Assembly: GCF_006716765.1 (NCBI RefSeq)
Contig: NZ_VFPO01000001.1
Span: 5,518,001 to 5,582,000 of the forward strand
DNA: 64,000 bases
Reading direction: 5' to 3'
From: Actinomadura hallensis
GTDB taxonomy: Bacteria; Actinomycetota; Actinomycetes; Streptosporangiales; Streptosporangiaceae
A program made the translations under genes and the position numbers. The notes beneath the pieces were generated by a model. That model made no database searches and was not told where the DNA came from. It worked only from the letters and a program-made list of their open reading frames with translations. Shown in pieces: positions 40,846-50,059 of the stretch (positions are counted from its first letter, which is position 1; each line of letters opens with the position of its first letter).

Positions 40846-42522
40846 TTGTCCTACGGGCAGATGGCGGGCGGCGGGCCGTCCGTCGAGACGATCCTGTCGG
40901 AGCCGAACTGCAAGCCCGGCGGGGTCGTGGCGGGGAAGGTGCATCTGCGCGGCGGCGCGCAGCCCGTGGAGATCCGGCACGTGACGCTGGCGCTCATGCC
41001 GCGCATGCAGAACGGCCACGGCGGCGAGACCGCCGGGCCGGAGGTGTACCGGGGCGCCCTCACCCGGGGGTTCCGGCTCGACGCCGGGCAGCCGCGCGAC
41101 CTCTCGTTCTCCATCCCGCTGCCGTACGAGCTGCCGTTCACCACGGTGCTCGGCCATGAGCTGCCCGGGTTCACCATCGGGCTGTGCACCGAGGTCGACG
41201 TGGTCGGGGAGCCCGACCCCGGCGACATCGACCCGATCTCCGTCGAGCCGCTGGAGTCCCAGCAGTGGGTGCTCGCCGCGATCGCGCGGCTCGGCTTCCA
41301 GATCTCGACCGTGACGTTCGAGTCGTCCAAGCTGCGGGGCGTCGCGCAGCAGCTGCCGTTCCACCAGGAGATGCACCTCAACCCGCCGTCGTCGTACCAA
41401 GGGCGGATCGGCAAGGTCGGGCTGAGCTTCGTCGCCAGCCCGCGCACCATGGCGTTCGTGCTGCGCGCCGAGGACCGCGAGACCCCGTCGGACGAGTCGT
41501 TCGGCGTCTTCCAGGTTCCGCACGCCGAGGCCGGCGACACCGACTGGAACGCCAAGATCACCGAATGGCTGGAGAAGGCCGTCGCGCTGCCCCGCTCGTC
41601 CCGGTCCGGCGGCCACGGCGGCCCTCCGCCGCCCGGCGGTACGCCGCCGGGCGGGCAGGCGCCGCTGCCGCCTCCCGGCGGGGCCTCGGCCTTCCCGCCC
41701 CCGCCGCCTCCGCCGCCCGGCGGGTCGCACGGTCAGCAGCCCGCCGCCGCGTCGCACGGCGACTGCGGGCGCCCCGGCGGCTCCCCGTTCCCGCCGCCCG
41801 CGCCCGCCCCCGGCCAGATGCCCGGTCACGGCCAGATGCCCGGCCCGAGCCAGATGCCCGGCCACGGCCATGCTCCCGGTCCCATGCAGACGCCTCCGCC
41901 GCCGGGGTACCCGCAGAGCCCTCCCCCGCCGCCCGGCGGCGCCCCCGGCCAGGGCCCGGGCCGGCCGTCGTTCCCGCCGCCGCCTCCGGGCGGCGCGCCC
42001 GCGCACGCGCCCATGCCCGGCCACGGCGGTCCCCCGCCGCCGCCCGGCTCGGTGCCGCCGCCCCCACCGGGAGGGGCGCCGGGAGGCCCTCCGCCGTACC
42101 CGCCGCCGGCCCAGACCGGCCCGCCTCCCCCGCACTACCCGCCGCCGCACGGGCGGCCGGGTGCGCCTCCGGCGCACTACCACCACGGCCCGCCCGGCCG
42201 CTACGGGCGCCGCGGCCACGGCGGCGCCGCCGCGGCCGGCCTCATCGGCGGGGCCGCGGCCGCCGGGATCGCCGGAGGGATGGCGATGGGAGCGGCGGGC
42301 GAGGCCGCCGGATACGTGCAGAACGCGGCCGGGTACGTCACGGGCGCGCCCGTGGACGCCTTCGGCAACGCGGTCGCCGGGTACGCGGGCCAGGTCGCGG
42401 GCGACATCGCGGGCGACATGGTCGCCGACGCCGCCGGCGAGGTGGTGGGCGAGGTCGCCGGAGAGATCGCGGGCGGCGCCGCCGAGGTGCTCGGCGGACT
42501 CCTCGGCGGCCTGTTCGGCTGA
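40846..42522 (+). CDS. Spo0M (SpoOM) family protein with proline-rich tail
   Basis: 558 residues. The N-terminal arrestin-like Spo0M domain spans about 1-235: 'VETILSEPNCKPGGVVAGKV', 'ISVEPLESQQWVLAAIARLG', 'MEMHLNPPSSYQGRIGKVGL'-like block near 185. The rest is unusual: about 200 residues of Pro/Gly with repeated PPPPGG and GQMPGHGQMPGP units (about 245-450), then a Gly/Ala stretch (460-558). The Gly/Ala stretch has small-residue patterns such as 'GAAAAGLIGGAAAAGIAGGM' that could insert in or lie on a membrane. Spo0M controls sporulation timing in Bacillus; here a role in differentiation is inferred. TTG start with GAGAGGGGA upstream; terminator 42535-42557. Confidence 0.88.
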   Translation: MSYGQMAGGGPSVETILSEPNCKPGGVVAGKVHLRGGAQPVEIRHVTLALMPRMQNGHGGETAGPEVYRGALTRGFRLDAGQPRDLSFSIPLPYELPFTTVLGHELPGFTIGLCTEVDVVGEPDPGDIDPISVEPLESQQWVLAAIARLGFQISTVTFESSKLRGVAQQLPFHQEMHLNPPSSYQGRIGKVGLSFVASPRTMAFVLRAEDRETPSDESFGVFQVPHAEAGDTDWNAKITEWLEKAVALPRSSRSGGHGGPPPPGGTPPGGQAPLPPPGGASAFPPPPPPPPGGSHGQQPAAASHGDCGRPGGSPFPPPAPAPGQMPGHGQMPGPSQMPGHGHAPGPMQTPPPPGYPQSPPPPPGGAPGQGPGRPSFPPPPPGGAPAHAPMPGHGGPPPPPGSVPPPPPGGAPGGPPPYPPPAQTGPPPPHYPPPHGRPGAPPAHYHHGPPGRYGRRGHGGAAAAGLIGGAAAAGIAGGMAMGAAGEAAGYVQNAAGYVTGAPVDAFGNAVAGYAGQVAGDIAGDMVADAAGEVVGEVAGEIAGGAAEVLGGLLGGLFG

Positions 42523-42534
42523 CCCGCTCCGAAC

Positions 42535-42557
42535 GGCCCGGAAATGCCGGGCCTTTT
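42535..42557 (+). terminator. Intrinsic terminator after Spo0M gene
   Basis: GGCCCGG/CCGGGCC stem (7 bp), AAATG loop, then TTTT at 42554-42557: one of the few hairpins in the window with a proper U-tract. Confidence 0.85.
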
Positions 42558-42638
42558 GGACGAGAACCGCCGCGGTCTCCGCCAACCCGGCCGCGGATGG
42601 TTATCGTCGGAGACGCAGCCCGCCTTCCGAGGAGTCAC

Positions 42639-43517
42639 ATGACCACCGTGGTCCTTGTCCTGCTCTGCCTCGCGATCGCCGGACGCGAGCTCTACCTGGC
42701 GTCCGACAAACGGCTCCCACGCGCGCAGGCGGAGCTGCGCGAGCTGCGCAACCAGGTGTCCGAGCTCGCCCGGCGGCACGACGCGCTGAAGACGGTGGTG
42801 GACGAGGCGACCGAGCCCGCGGGCATCCCGATCCCCCCGCCCCCGCCCGAGGCGCCGCCGTCCGAGGTCCTCGAAAGGCTGGACTCCCTCACCGGGCGGG
42901 TGGAGCGGCTGGAGAAGCAGTTCGGCGACCTCGCCGACGAGCTGGCGGGCATCGACCTCGAACGCGACGCCCAGCGCGCCCTCGCCCGCTCCCTCGACGC
43001 GGTGGAGCAGGACGTCCGGGAGCTCCACCGCGAGATGCTCGAACGCCTCGACCGCGAGGAAGGCGTGGTCACCGGCGTCCTCCTCAGCGAGGAGGGCGAG
43101 GCGGAGGCGCTGCTCGCCGACGCGTACGAGCGCTGCGCCGCCGAGTACGGCCTGCGGCCCCGGGTCCGCGACCGGCGTTCGGCGGAGGCCACGGGCGCCT
43201 ACCGGGGGACGGTGTACCGGCTGTCGGGGCGGCGTCCCGAGGTGCTCGCCGAGGACATGTTCACCTACGTCCGCGGCCTGTACGACCCGCGGGACCCGTC
43301 CGCCCTGAACGCGCTGCTCACCGAGCTGGCGGCGCTGCGCGGCGGCGGCGTCGCGCGGTTCGGCCCGTTCACGGCCGTCAGCACGCCGCACGCCCTCGTC
43401 TGCGGCGTCCTGCCGGACGAGGACACGCCGGCGGAGCCGTGGCAGCTCGCGGACCGCATCCGCGAGCTGCCGCCGGACCGGCAGAGCGACCTGACCTGGC
43501 TGCGCCCCGACGGCTGA
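42639..43517 (+). CDS. Membrane-anchored coiled-coil protein of unknown function
   Basis: 292 residues. An N-terminal membrane anchor (about 2-20, 'VVLVLLCLAIAGRELYLA') is followed by a coiled coil (about 26-60), a Pro-rich hinge (64-76) and a second long coiled coil (about 78-150). The C-terminal globular part (about 160-292) has 'EEGEAEALLADAYERCAAEY' and 'GTVYRLSGRRPEVLAEDMFT', with no family I know. It probably faces the cytoplasm as a scaffold. RBS GAGG before ATG. Its stop codon abuts the stop of the convergent gene at 43518 with no base between. Confidence 0.7.
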   Translation: MTTVVLVLLCLAIAGRELYLASDKRLPRAQAELRELRNQVSELARRHDALKTVVDEATEPAGIPIPPPPPEAPPSEVLERLDSLTGRVERLEKQFGDLADELAGIDLERDAQRALARSLDAVEQDVRELHREMLERLDREEGVVTGVLLSEEGEAEALLADAYERCAAEYGLRPRVRDRRSAEATGAYRGTVYRLSGRRPEVLAEDMFTYVRGLYDPRDPSALNALLTELAALRGGGVARFGPFTAVSTPHALVCGVLPDEDTPAEPWQLADRIRELPPDRQSDLTWLRPDG

Positions 43518-45929
43518 TCAGGGCCGGACGAACCTCGGCTCGCCCTCGGCGCGGCCCACGCCGAACGCCAGCAGGCACCGCGGGACCCGTTCCGCGTCGA
43601 GCTGCAGGCACAGCCCGAGCCCGAGGTCGGGGTCGACGACGACCACGCGCCGCAGCGCGCGCAGCACCCGGCGGACCTGCCCCCGCGTCTCCGGACGCGC
43701 CGGCTCGTGCAGCGTCCCCGTGACGACCCGGCCCGCGTAGCGCCACAGCGCCGCCGAGTCCAGCACCCGGACCCCCGCGGACGTCAGGTTCGCGACGATC
43801 ACGACACCGCTGTCGTCGTCCTCCGCGGACGGCACCGGCGGCGCGCCCTCGCCGGGCAGGTCCCCGGGCGCCCGCGGCCCGCCCACCGCCCGGTGGTACC
43901 GCAGCGGGTCCAGAGTGTCGACGACGAACGCGCCCTCGTAGGGGCGCGACGCGCGGGGGCGGCCCGCCCGCTCCCGTATCGCCGGCCGCGCGGCCCGGAC
44001 GGCGAGGTGGGCGCTGAGGTCGAACACCATCCCGGCGTCGTCCAGCCACGCCGGGACGCCGAGCCTCGCCATGGCCTTGCGGTCGAGGGAGTCCGCCGTC
44101 CGCCACAGCTCGTCGGCCCGCCGCGACAGCGCCGCCGCCATGCCCCTTCCGGGGAACGCCCCGTCGAGGACGGCCAGCGTCGCCCGCCACGCCGCGCTCC
44201 CCACGAACTCGGCGACGAACGCGTCGGCGAGCGCCCTGCGCCGCGCGGGGTCCGCCATGGGCCCCGGGCGCGCCGGCGGCGCCGGGACGTCCGGCTCCGT
44301 CCGCGGAGGCGGATCGGCCGACAGTCCCTTCCCGGGCAGGAACGGCTCGTCGTCCCCCGGCCGGTCCGCCGCGCGCGGGCCGCCGGCGTCCGGGCCGCCG
44401 CCCGGCGTTCCCGCCGTCTCCGGCGACGCGCCCGGCCGCGGAACGCCCCCCGGCGCAGGCTGCCGCCACCCCGAGGGCTCCCACTTCGGGGCGTCCGACG
44501 AACCGGGCTGCGGGACGGCGCCGGGATCACGCGGGTACCACTCGGACGACCCCGGCTCCGAGGAGCCCGGCCGCCCGGATGCCGGTGGCTCCGAGCTTTC
44601 CGAGCCGCCGCCCGGCGCCTCGCCGGACTCGCCCCCCGGCGTCTCCGGCGACCCCGGCGACGCACTCGGCCGCGGAACATCACCCGGCTCACGCGACCGC
44701 CAGTCGGAAGGCTCGGAGCTCGAGTCACCCGGACCACCACTGGACGCCGCCTCGCCGGAATCGCTGCCCGACGTCCCCGACGTCCCCGATGCAGCACTCG
44801 GCCGGGCAGTCCCAGGGTCGGACGGATACCGGTCCGACGCCCCTGAACCGCCCGGAGAGCCACTCGATGGCGGCTCACCCGCCGCGGCTCCCGGCGAGCC
44901 GGGCTGCGACGCACCGCCCGAGGATCCGCCGGACTGGCCGCCCGGCGTCCCGGAGGACGTCGGCGAAGCACCTGGACCAGGCGGTTCCGGAGCGGGCGGA
45001 TACCATCTCGACGACTCGGTTCCCGGACCGCCCGGAGCACCGCCCGGCTCGGGTGGTCGCTGCTGAGGCGGCTCCTGCCGCGAGGCTCCCGGCACACCGC
45101 CCGAGGGCATGCCGGACTCGGTCACCGGCGTCCCAGGCGCTCTCGGCACGGGCTCCGGACGGGTGGTCCCCGGGTCGGACGGATACCAGTCCGACGGCCT
45201 CGCCACCGGGCCGCCGCCCGGCGACGGGGGGTCCGGCGGGGCTCCCGGCGACGGAGGCTGCGGCGCACCGCCGGGCCCGGGTGACCGCTGCTGCGACGGG
45301 TTCGGCGTGCCGCTCGGCGCAGCGCCCGGACGAGGTGGCCCCGGGTTCGGCGGGTACCAGGCCGACGACTCCGGTCCTGACGTGGCCGGACCGGCGCCCG
45401 GTGAACCGGGCTGCGGGGCGCTGCCGGGGCCGGGCGGCACCGGGTGTGCGCCCGGCCGCAAGGGGCTGTTCGGGTCGGGCGGGTACCAGTTCGGCTGCTG
45501 TGAGGGGCCTGGCGCGCCGGTTGGGGGCTGCGCGCCCGGGGCGGCCGCTGGGCCGGTGGGAGCGGAGCTCTGCCGGGCGGGGGTGGAGGTTCGCCCGGGT
45601 TGGATCGGGTTGGGCTGGGTCTCGGGCCAGTTGGGGGAAGGCGACTCCGGGGTGGTCTCCCCGGGGGTGTCCGTCGGGGCTCGCCGTCCCAGGGGTTCCG
45701 GAGGGGTCTCCGGCGGAGGCGGGGGCTGCGGCGGCCGCGTGTCGGCCGGTCTGCGCCTGGGCGCCGGGGGGCGCGGGGACGCGGAGGGGCGGTCCTTCCG
45801 GGCGGCGGTGCTTCTGCCCGCCACGTGCACGTCGGTCGGATAGGGGCCTGGCCGGGGCTCGGGCGCCTCGTCGGGCGGGCCGGAGTCCTCGGGCTCGGGG
45901 CTGGGACGGTCACGCGGGCCGTATCTCAC
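43518..45929 (-). CDS. Large disordered protein with W-Y-P repeats and unknown C-terminal domain
   Basis: 803 residues. From about 1-145 it is Pro-rich and charged. From 148 to about 495 a degenerate repeat recurs, each copy opening with a W-Y-P-x-D/N-P core: NWYPPDP (148), AWYPPNP (191), DWYPSDP (248), RWYPPAP (309), DRYPSDP (367), DWRSREP (410), EWYPRDP (464), GWRQPAP (488). Between them lie Ser/Gly/Pro spacers of some 24-61 residues. The C-terminal 240 residues are ordered ('ADAFVAEFVGSAAWRATLAV', 'GVVIVANLTSAGVRVLDSAA', 'VVVVDPDLGLGLCLQLDAER') and match no family I recognise. No signal peptide or membrane helix, so cytosolic. GTG start, 26 bases after the next unknown gene, same operon. 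Confidence 0.7.
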   Translation of the reverse strand: MRYGPRDRPSPEPEDSGPPDEAPEPRPGPYPTDVHVAGRSTAARKDRPSASPRPPAPRRRPADTRPPQPPPPPETPPEPLGRRAPTDTPGETTPESPSPNWPETQPNPIQPGRTSTPARQSSAPTGPAAAPGAQPPTGAPGPSQQPNWYPPDPNSPLRPGAHPVPPGPGSAPQPGSPGAGPATSGPESSAWYPPNPGPPRPGAAPSGTPNPSQQRSPGPGGAPQPPSPGAPPDPPSPGGGPVARPSDWYPSDPGTTRPEPVPRAPGTPVTESGMPSGGVPGASRQEPPQQRPPEPGGAPGGPGTESSRWYPPAPEPPGPGASPTSSGTPGGQSGGSSGGASQPGSPGAAAGEPPSSGSPGGSGASDRYPSDPGTARPSAASGTSGTSGSDSGEAASSGGPGDSSSEPSDWRSREPGDVPRPSASPGSPETPGGESGEAPGGGSESSEPPASGRPGSSEPGSSEWYPRDPGAVPQPGSSDAPKWEPSGWRQPAPGGVPRPGASPETAGTPGGGPDAGGPRAADRPGDDEPFLPGKGLSADPPPRTEPDVPAPPARPGPMADPARRRALADAFVAEFVGSAAWRATLAVLDGAFPGRGMAAALSRRADELWRTADSLDRKAMARLGVPAWLDDAGMVFDLSAHLAVRAARPAIRERAGRPRASRPYEGAFVVDTLDPLRYHRAVGGPRAPGDLPGEGAPPVPSAEDDDSGVVIVANLTSAGVRVLDSAALWRYAGRVVTGTLHEPARPETRGQVRRVLRALRRVVVVDPDLGLGLCLQLDAERVPRCLLAFGVGRAEGEPRFVRP

Positions 45930-45955
45930 GGTTCGATCCTGCGCTCAGTTCAAGA

Positions 45956-46840
45956 TCATCGGCAAGGCCGCGGGTGGCTTTGGAAGAGTGCGGCGCACAG
46001 GGCCTCCAGGTCGGGGCCGTCGTCGGCGGGCAGGACGGTGAGGGCGGGCGGGCCGGACGCGTCGAGGCCGAGGCGGACCGGCACCTCGCGGCGCATCCGC
46101 TCCTCGGTGCCGTGAGCGGCGGCGACGTCCCGCGGGCCCACGGAGACGATCTCCGGGATCTCGACCACCAGGGGCTGCTCCCCGGCGGGCAGCTCGTCCA
46201 GCCACAGGTCCAGGACGCGGCGGGCGAGGCCGTTGAGGAGGCGGCCCCACGGTTCGACGACGCCGGGCGGGACGTCCTCGGTCTGCAGTTCGGGCAGCCC
46301 GAATCGGGCGAGGCCCTTCGTGGTGATGAAGAAGCCGTGGGCGGCGGCGGTGTGCGGGAGCAGCACCCAGTCGGTGAGGCGGACGGCGCCGTCCGGGCCG
46401 GGGAGGGAGCGTTCGAGGTGGGCGGCGCCGAGGATCTGCGGGGTGAAGACGTCGATCACGGGGGCGGACGCGGCGGCGCCGACCGCGCCGGCGACCGCGC
46501 GGGCCGACCACTCGTGCGCGGGCGGGCGGCCCGGCCGGTACGCGGCGTGGACGGCGAGCAGGTGCGACGCGCCGCCGACGGCCGCGAGGTCGGGCGGGTC
46601 GGCGCCGTAGGCGGCGAGGAGGTCGGCGGGCAGCGGCGGGAAGTCGCCCGCGGGACGCTGGTCGAGGGTCAGCATGGGGCTGTCGAGCATGCCGAGGACC
46701 AGGTCGCGGAGGGGCGGGCGGGTGCGGGCCGCCACCTCGCGGCGGGCGAGGCCCGCGGGGTCGGCGGCGGGCGCCGGGAGCGCGACGGCGTAGGTGGCGT
46801 ACAGCGTCTCCGGGACCGGCAGCGTCAGGTTCCGCCCCAA
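45956..46840 (-). CDS. Unknown protein, operon partner of the W-Y-P repeat protein
   Basis: 294 residues, soluble, no signal peptide. Opens 'GRNLTLPVPETLYATYAVAL'. A central block 'VLLPHTAAAHGFFITTKGLA' then 'RFGLPELQTEDVPP' resembles the GLAxFGxPEL motif seen in DUF4261/DUF2314-like unknown families. It ends with 'LTVLPADDGPDLEALCAALF'. No catalytic pattern can be named. The TTG start follows GGGGGAACAG; an alternative start further in is possible. A 7-7-7 inverted repeat (46861-46881) just upstream is a candidate operator. It heads a two-gene unit with the repeat protein and lies downstream of a SpoIIE phosphatase gene on the same strand. Confidence 0.65.
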   Translation of the reverse strand: MGRNLTLPVPETLYATYAVALPAPAADPAGLARREVAARTRPPLRDLVLGMLDSPMLTLDQRPAGDFPPLPADLLAAYGADPPDLAAVGGASHLLAVHAAYRPGRPPAHEWSARAVAGAVGAAASAPVIDVFTPQILGAAHLERSLPGPDGAVRLTDWVLLPHTAAAHGFFITTKGLARFGLPELQTEDVPPGVVEPWGRLLNGLARRVLDLWLDELPAGEQPLVVEIPEIVSVGPRDVAAAHGTEERMRREVPVRLGLDASGPPALTVLPADDGPDLEALCAALFQSHPRPCR

Positions 46841-46860
46841 CTGTTCCCCCGCTCGGTGTG

Positions 46861-46881
46861 GTGATCGTCCTCCTCGATCAC
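46861..46881 (-). promoter_or_regulatory. Inverted repeat GTGATCG-7-CGATCAC
   Basis: A perfect 7-bp repeat with a 7-base spacer (TCCTCCT), 20 bases before the start of the 294-residue unknown gene. Operator or weak terminator of the phosphatase gene; cannot be decided by eye. Confidence 0.4.
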
Positions 46882-46968
46882 AACGGACGGGGGCGTGGGA
46901 AACTAATCACCGCCGACGCGACATTTACCTCACAGATGAGCGATGCGGACCGATGACCACGGCCCGGC

Positions 46969-49476
46969 TCAGCGGGGGCGGTGCCCGGGGAGGGAGTGCT
47001 CGAACCAGACGACCTTGCCGCGGCCGGCCCGGTGGGTGCCCCAGCGGGCGGCGAGGTGGCTCACGAGCTGGAGCCCGCGCCCGGACTCGTCGGTGGCCTC
47101 GGCGGTGCGGAGCCGGGGAAGGTCCGTGCCGTCGTCGTAGACCTCGCACAGCAGGTTCCCGCCCTTGATCAGGCGGAGGCCGATGGTCCCCGCGCCGTGC
47201 ACGAAGGCGTTGGTGACGAGTTCGCTGACGAGGAGCTCGACGGTGTCGGCGAGGGAAGCAAGGCCCCACCCGGCGAGCCGTCCGGCGACCTGCGCCCGCA
47301 CCCAGGGGACGGTGCTCGGCCGCGGTTCCAGCCGTTCCCACACGGCGACGTCGCCTTTGGGGATGCCGTCGAAACCGACGGCGACGATCGCTATGTCGTC
47401 GGCGGGGGTGGACGCGGCCAGAGCGTCGAGGAGGGAGTCGCAGGTGTCGTCGAGGTCGTGGGCGGCCCCGGTGAGCCGGGTCCGGAGCTCCTCCAGCCCC
47501 TGCTCGATGTCGCGGTCGCGACGCTCCAGCAGCCCGTCCGTGCACAGGACGAGCTGCGACCCGTCCTCGACCGGCACCTCGACCGTCTCGAACGGCTCGC
47601 CGCCGACCCCGATGGGCACTCCGGACGGGACGCCGAGGACGCGGCTGTCGCCGTACGCCGACACCATCACGGGCGGCACGTGCCCGGCGTTGGAGAGCGT
47701 GCACGTGCGCTCGACCGGGTCGTAGACCGCGTACAGGCAGGTGGCGAGGTAGTCCTCGCCGAGGCGGCGGGCGAGGCCGTCGAGCTGGCGCAGCAGCCGC
47801 GCGGGACGCATGTCCTCGGCGGCGAGGGTGCGCACGGCCGTGCGCATCTGCCCCATGATCGCCGCGGAGGTGAGGCCGTGGCCCATGACGTCGCCGACGA
47901 CGATGCCGAGCCGGCAGCCGGGCAGCGGGATCGCGTCGAACCAGTCGCCGCCGACGTTGACCGCCTGCCCGGCGGGCCGGTAGCGGTAGCGGACGCGGGC
48001 GCCCGCGACGTCCGGCGGGTCGTCGGGCAGCATGCTGTGCTGGAGTTCCTCGGCGACCTGGACCTCGCGCCGGTACAGCCGCCCGTTGTCGATGCACAGC
48101 GCGGCGCGGCGGGCGAGCTCGTCGACCATGGCGCGGTCGAGCTCGCCGAAGCCGGGCCGGTCGGGCTTGCGGAGCAGCTTGAACGTGCCGAGCACCCGGC
48201 CCCGCGCGATCAGCGGGACGATCAGCAGCGCCCGTCCGGCGAACAGGGGCCGCAGGTCGCGGTCGCCGAACGAGGCGGCGAACTCGGCGGCGTGCCCGGG
48301 GCCGACGTCGGGGATGTGGACGGGACGCCCGGTCCGCATCGCCTTGACCAGCGGCGCCTCGGACGGCATCTGCAGCGACTCGCCCTCGGGGACGAGGTCG
48401 TCCCAGCGCCCGTGGTCGTCGTTGTGGACGACCGCGACGCGCCGCATCCGGGTGGTCTCGTCGACGTCGTCGGCGGGCGGCGCCGAGTCGGTGACGACGC
48501 GTTCGAGCAGTTCGACCGAGGCGAAGTCGGCGAGCCGCGGGACGAGCACCTCCGCCAGCTTCCGCGCCGCCTGGAGGTGGTCGAGGGAGCCGCCGATCTG
48601 CTGCCCCGCCTCGCTGAGGTAGGCCAGGGACTCCCGTACGGCCGCGGCGTCCCGGCCGTCACGATCTTCCTGGCCGTCGCGGCCGGGCGGCGGCCCGGGC
48701 TCGTGCGGCGCGGGTCCGGACGGGCGCCCGCCGTTCCCCTCGCGGCGGGGCAGGGGGACGGCTCCCGGCGGCGGGGCCTCGGGGGCCGCCCTCCGGGGTT
48801 CGGGGATGGCCGGCCGTTCGGCGTGGGGCACGATCGGCAGCCGGAGGGTGAGGCCGAGGGAGACCGCCGGGCAGCCGAGCCCCAGCACCTGCGAGGCGAT
48901 CTCCTCCGCGGCGCCGGGTTCCAGCGCGGGCAGCAGGGCGGCCAGCCGGGCGGTGAACGGCCCGGCGAACGGGGTGGAGCCGGGCGCGGCGGGCGTGGCG
49001 AGCGCGGGTTCGACCCGCAGCAGCCGCACCCCGGCGGCGCGGCGGGCGGCGGTGTCGGCCGCCGGCATGGGCAGGTCGCCGAGGGTGATGGCGGGGCCGT
49101 CCTCGCGGAGGCGGCGCAGGTCGGCGGCGAGCACCAGGACCCGCATGTCGTCGCCGCCCCGGCCGGCGTCCATCGGGCCGCCACCGGCGGGAACGGCGAT
49201 GGGGTAGACCCACCAGCCGATTTCGGTGAGGACGCCGTTGTCGACGCGGGGCAGGGTGCAGGCGCCGCACCAGACGTGCCCGAAGAGCCCCGGTTCGAAG
49301 GCGCCCTGATGCTCCCGGGGGAGCCGCAACAACGAGGCTGGTGCACGGCCCAGGGCCTGGAGCCGCCCGACGCCGAACAGCTCCGCGGCGGTGTCGTCCC
49401 ATTGGGTGATGTGACCGCGTCCGTTCAGGGTGATGGCGGTCATCCACGTCACCCCCAGCAGTTCGTCGATGACCAC
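46969..49476 (-). CDS. SpoIIE-type PP2C phosphatase with PAS, GAF and HATPase domains
   Basis: 835 residues, soluble. The PAS-like start (about 10-110) has 'GHITQWDDTAAELFGVGRLQ' and a variable linker to 290. A GAF domain (about 310-470) has 'LLIVPLIARGRVLGTFKLLR'. The PP2C SpoIIE domain (about 490-690) has the metal-binding Asp residues in 'VNVGGDWFDAIPL', 'VVGDVMGHGLTSAAIMGQMR' and 'LVLCTDGLLERRDRD'. The C-terminal HATPase (about 720-835) has 'LLVSELVTNAFVHG' and 'DESGRGLQLVSHLA'. Such all-in-one proteins act in partner switching, removing phosphate from a STAS antagonist and possibly also acting as its kinase. A BldG-like STAS protein is encoded at 37291. GTG start after GGAGGGGG. Confidence 0.92.
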   Translation of the reverse strand: MVIDELLGVTWMTAITLNGRGHITQWDDTAAELFGVGRLQALGRAPASLLRLPREHQGAFEPGLFGHVWCGACTLPRVDNGVLTEIGWWVYPIAVPAGGGPMDAGRGGDDMRVLVLAADLRRLREDGPAITLGDLPMPAADTAARRAAGVRLLRVEPALATPAAPGSTPFAGPFTARLAALLPALEPGAAEEIASQVLGLGCPAVSLGLTLRLPIVPHAERPAIPEPRRAAPEAPPPGAVPLPRREGNGGRPSGPAPHEPGPPPGRDGQEDRDGRDAAAVRESLAYLSEAGQQIGGSLDHLQAARKLAEVLVPRLADFASVELLERVVTDSAPPADDVDETTRMRRVAVVHNDDHGRWDDLVPEGESLQMPSEAPLVKAMRTGRPVHIPDVGPGHAAEFAASFGDRDLRPLFAGRALLIVPLIARGRVLGTFKLLRKPDRPGFGELDRAMVDELARRAALCIDNGRLYRREVQVAEELQHSMLPDDPPDVAGARVRYRYRPAGQAVNVGGDWFDAIPLPGCRLGIVVGDVMGHGLTSAAIMGQMRTAVRTLAAEDMRPARLLRQLDGLARRLGEDYLATCLYAVYDPVERTCTLSNAGHVPPVMVSAYGDSRVLGVPSGVPIGVGGEPFETVEVPVEDGSQLVLCTDGLLERRDRDIEQGLEELRTRLTGAAHDLDDTCDSLLDALAASTPADDIAIVAVGFDGIPKGDVAVWERLEPRPSTVPWVRAQVAGRLAGWGLASLADTVELLVSELVTNAFVHGAGTIGLRLIKGGNLLCEVYDDGTDLPRLRTAEATDESGRGLQLVSHLAARWGTHRAGRGKVVWFEHSLPGHRPR

Positions 49477-50059
49477 GTGGGTCCCCCTCCTGGAGCGAAG
49501 GCGCTGGACGCTCCCCGGCGACTCCTGGTAAGGGGGACGCTACCTGCCGTAAGAAGATCGCGATGGCGGTCTGCGGAAAATGTCATGGCCGCACCCCGGG
49601 TTCGGCGCACACCCTTCGCCTCCTCCGTCGCCCCGGAGGCTCTCTTCCAGTCGGCCGCCCCCTCCGACCGGCGGACCCTGATGGCCAGGGCGCTGAGCCG
49701 GGGAGACACCGGCGAACTCTGATGTGACAGATGACACGTGGTCGCAGGCAACTCTTTTGCCCCTTCCGCGCGTCTTACAGAGCAGGAAGACCACCGATGG
49801 GTGGACAGCGCCTGATCGAGCATCGGCCCGCGACGTCCCGCCGGTAACACGCGGGGTCGCCCTGGCACAGAGCCGGCCCGCGCAGAACCCTCGGCCCACC
49901 CTCCATGCGCGGCCGGGGCCTTCCGAACCCGTCGGGAACGGTGGCACGTACCACTAGCACGGGGGGCGGTCAGTCCGCCCGGTCCGCGCGTGCCCCCGAA
50001 CACGCGCCAGCAATCGGCCCTTTTCTTTCGTCTTGGGCCACTACCTACGGGGAGCGACG
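49477..50059. other. Divergent intergenic region, phosphatase / ECF sigma
   Basis: 583 bases between divergent genes. Short open frames exist on both strands but lack ribosome-binding sites and coding-like composition. I searched by eye for a SigR-type GGAAT-N18-GTT promoter in front of the sigma gene and did not find a clear one; GGGAAC at 49934-49939 has no matching -10. Nothing else is supported. Confidence 0.4.

Noticed and set aside
41581..42190. Short direct repeats resembling a CRISPR or satellite array
   Set aside because: In-frame codon repeats for PPPPGG and GQMPGHG; no constant repeat plus unique spacer structure. No CRISPR array was seen anywhere.
41184..42600. Long Arg/Ala-rich frame within the Spo0M gene
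   Set aside because: Shadow of the Pro/Gly-rich tail; no start signal and no family.
44071..45843. Gly/Ser/Pro-rich open frames opposite the W-Y-P repeat gene
   Set aside because: Repeats in the complementary strand simply mirror those of the real gene, which has the ordered C-terminal domain and RBS context.
49724..49957. Small plus-strand frame before the SigR-like gene
   Set aside because: No RBS and atypical composition; no sign of conservation can be judged from the window.
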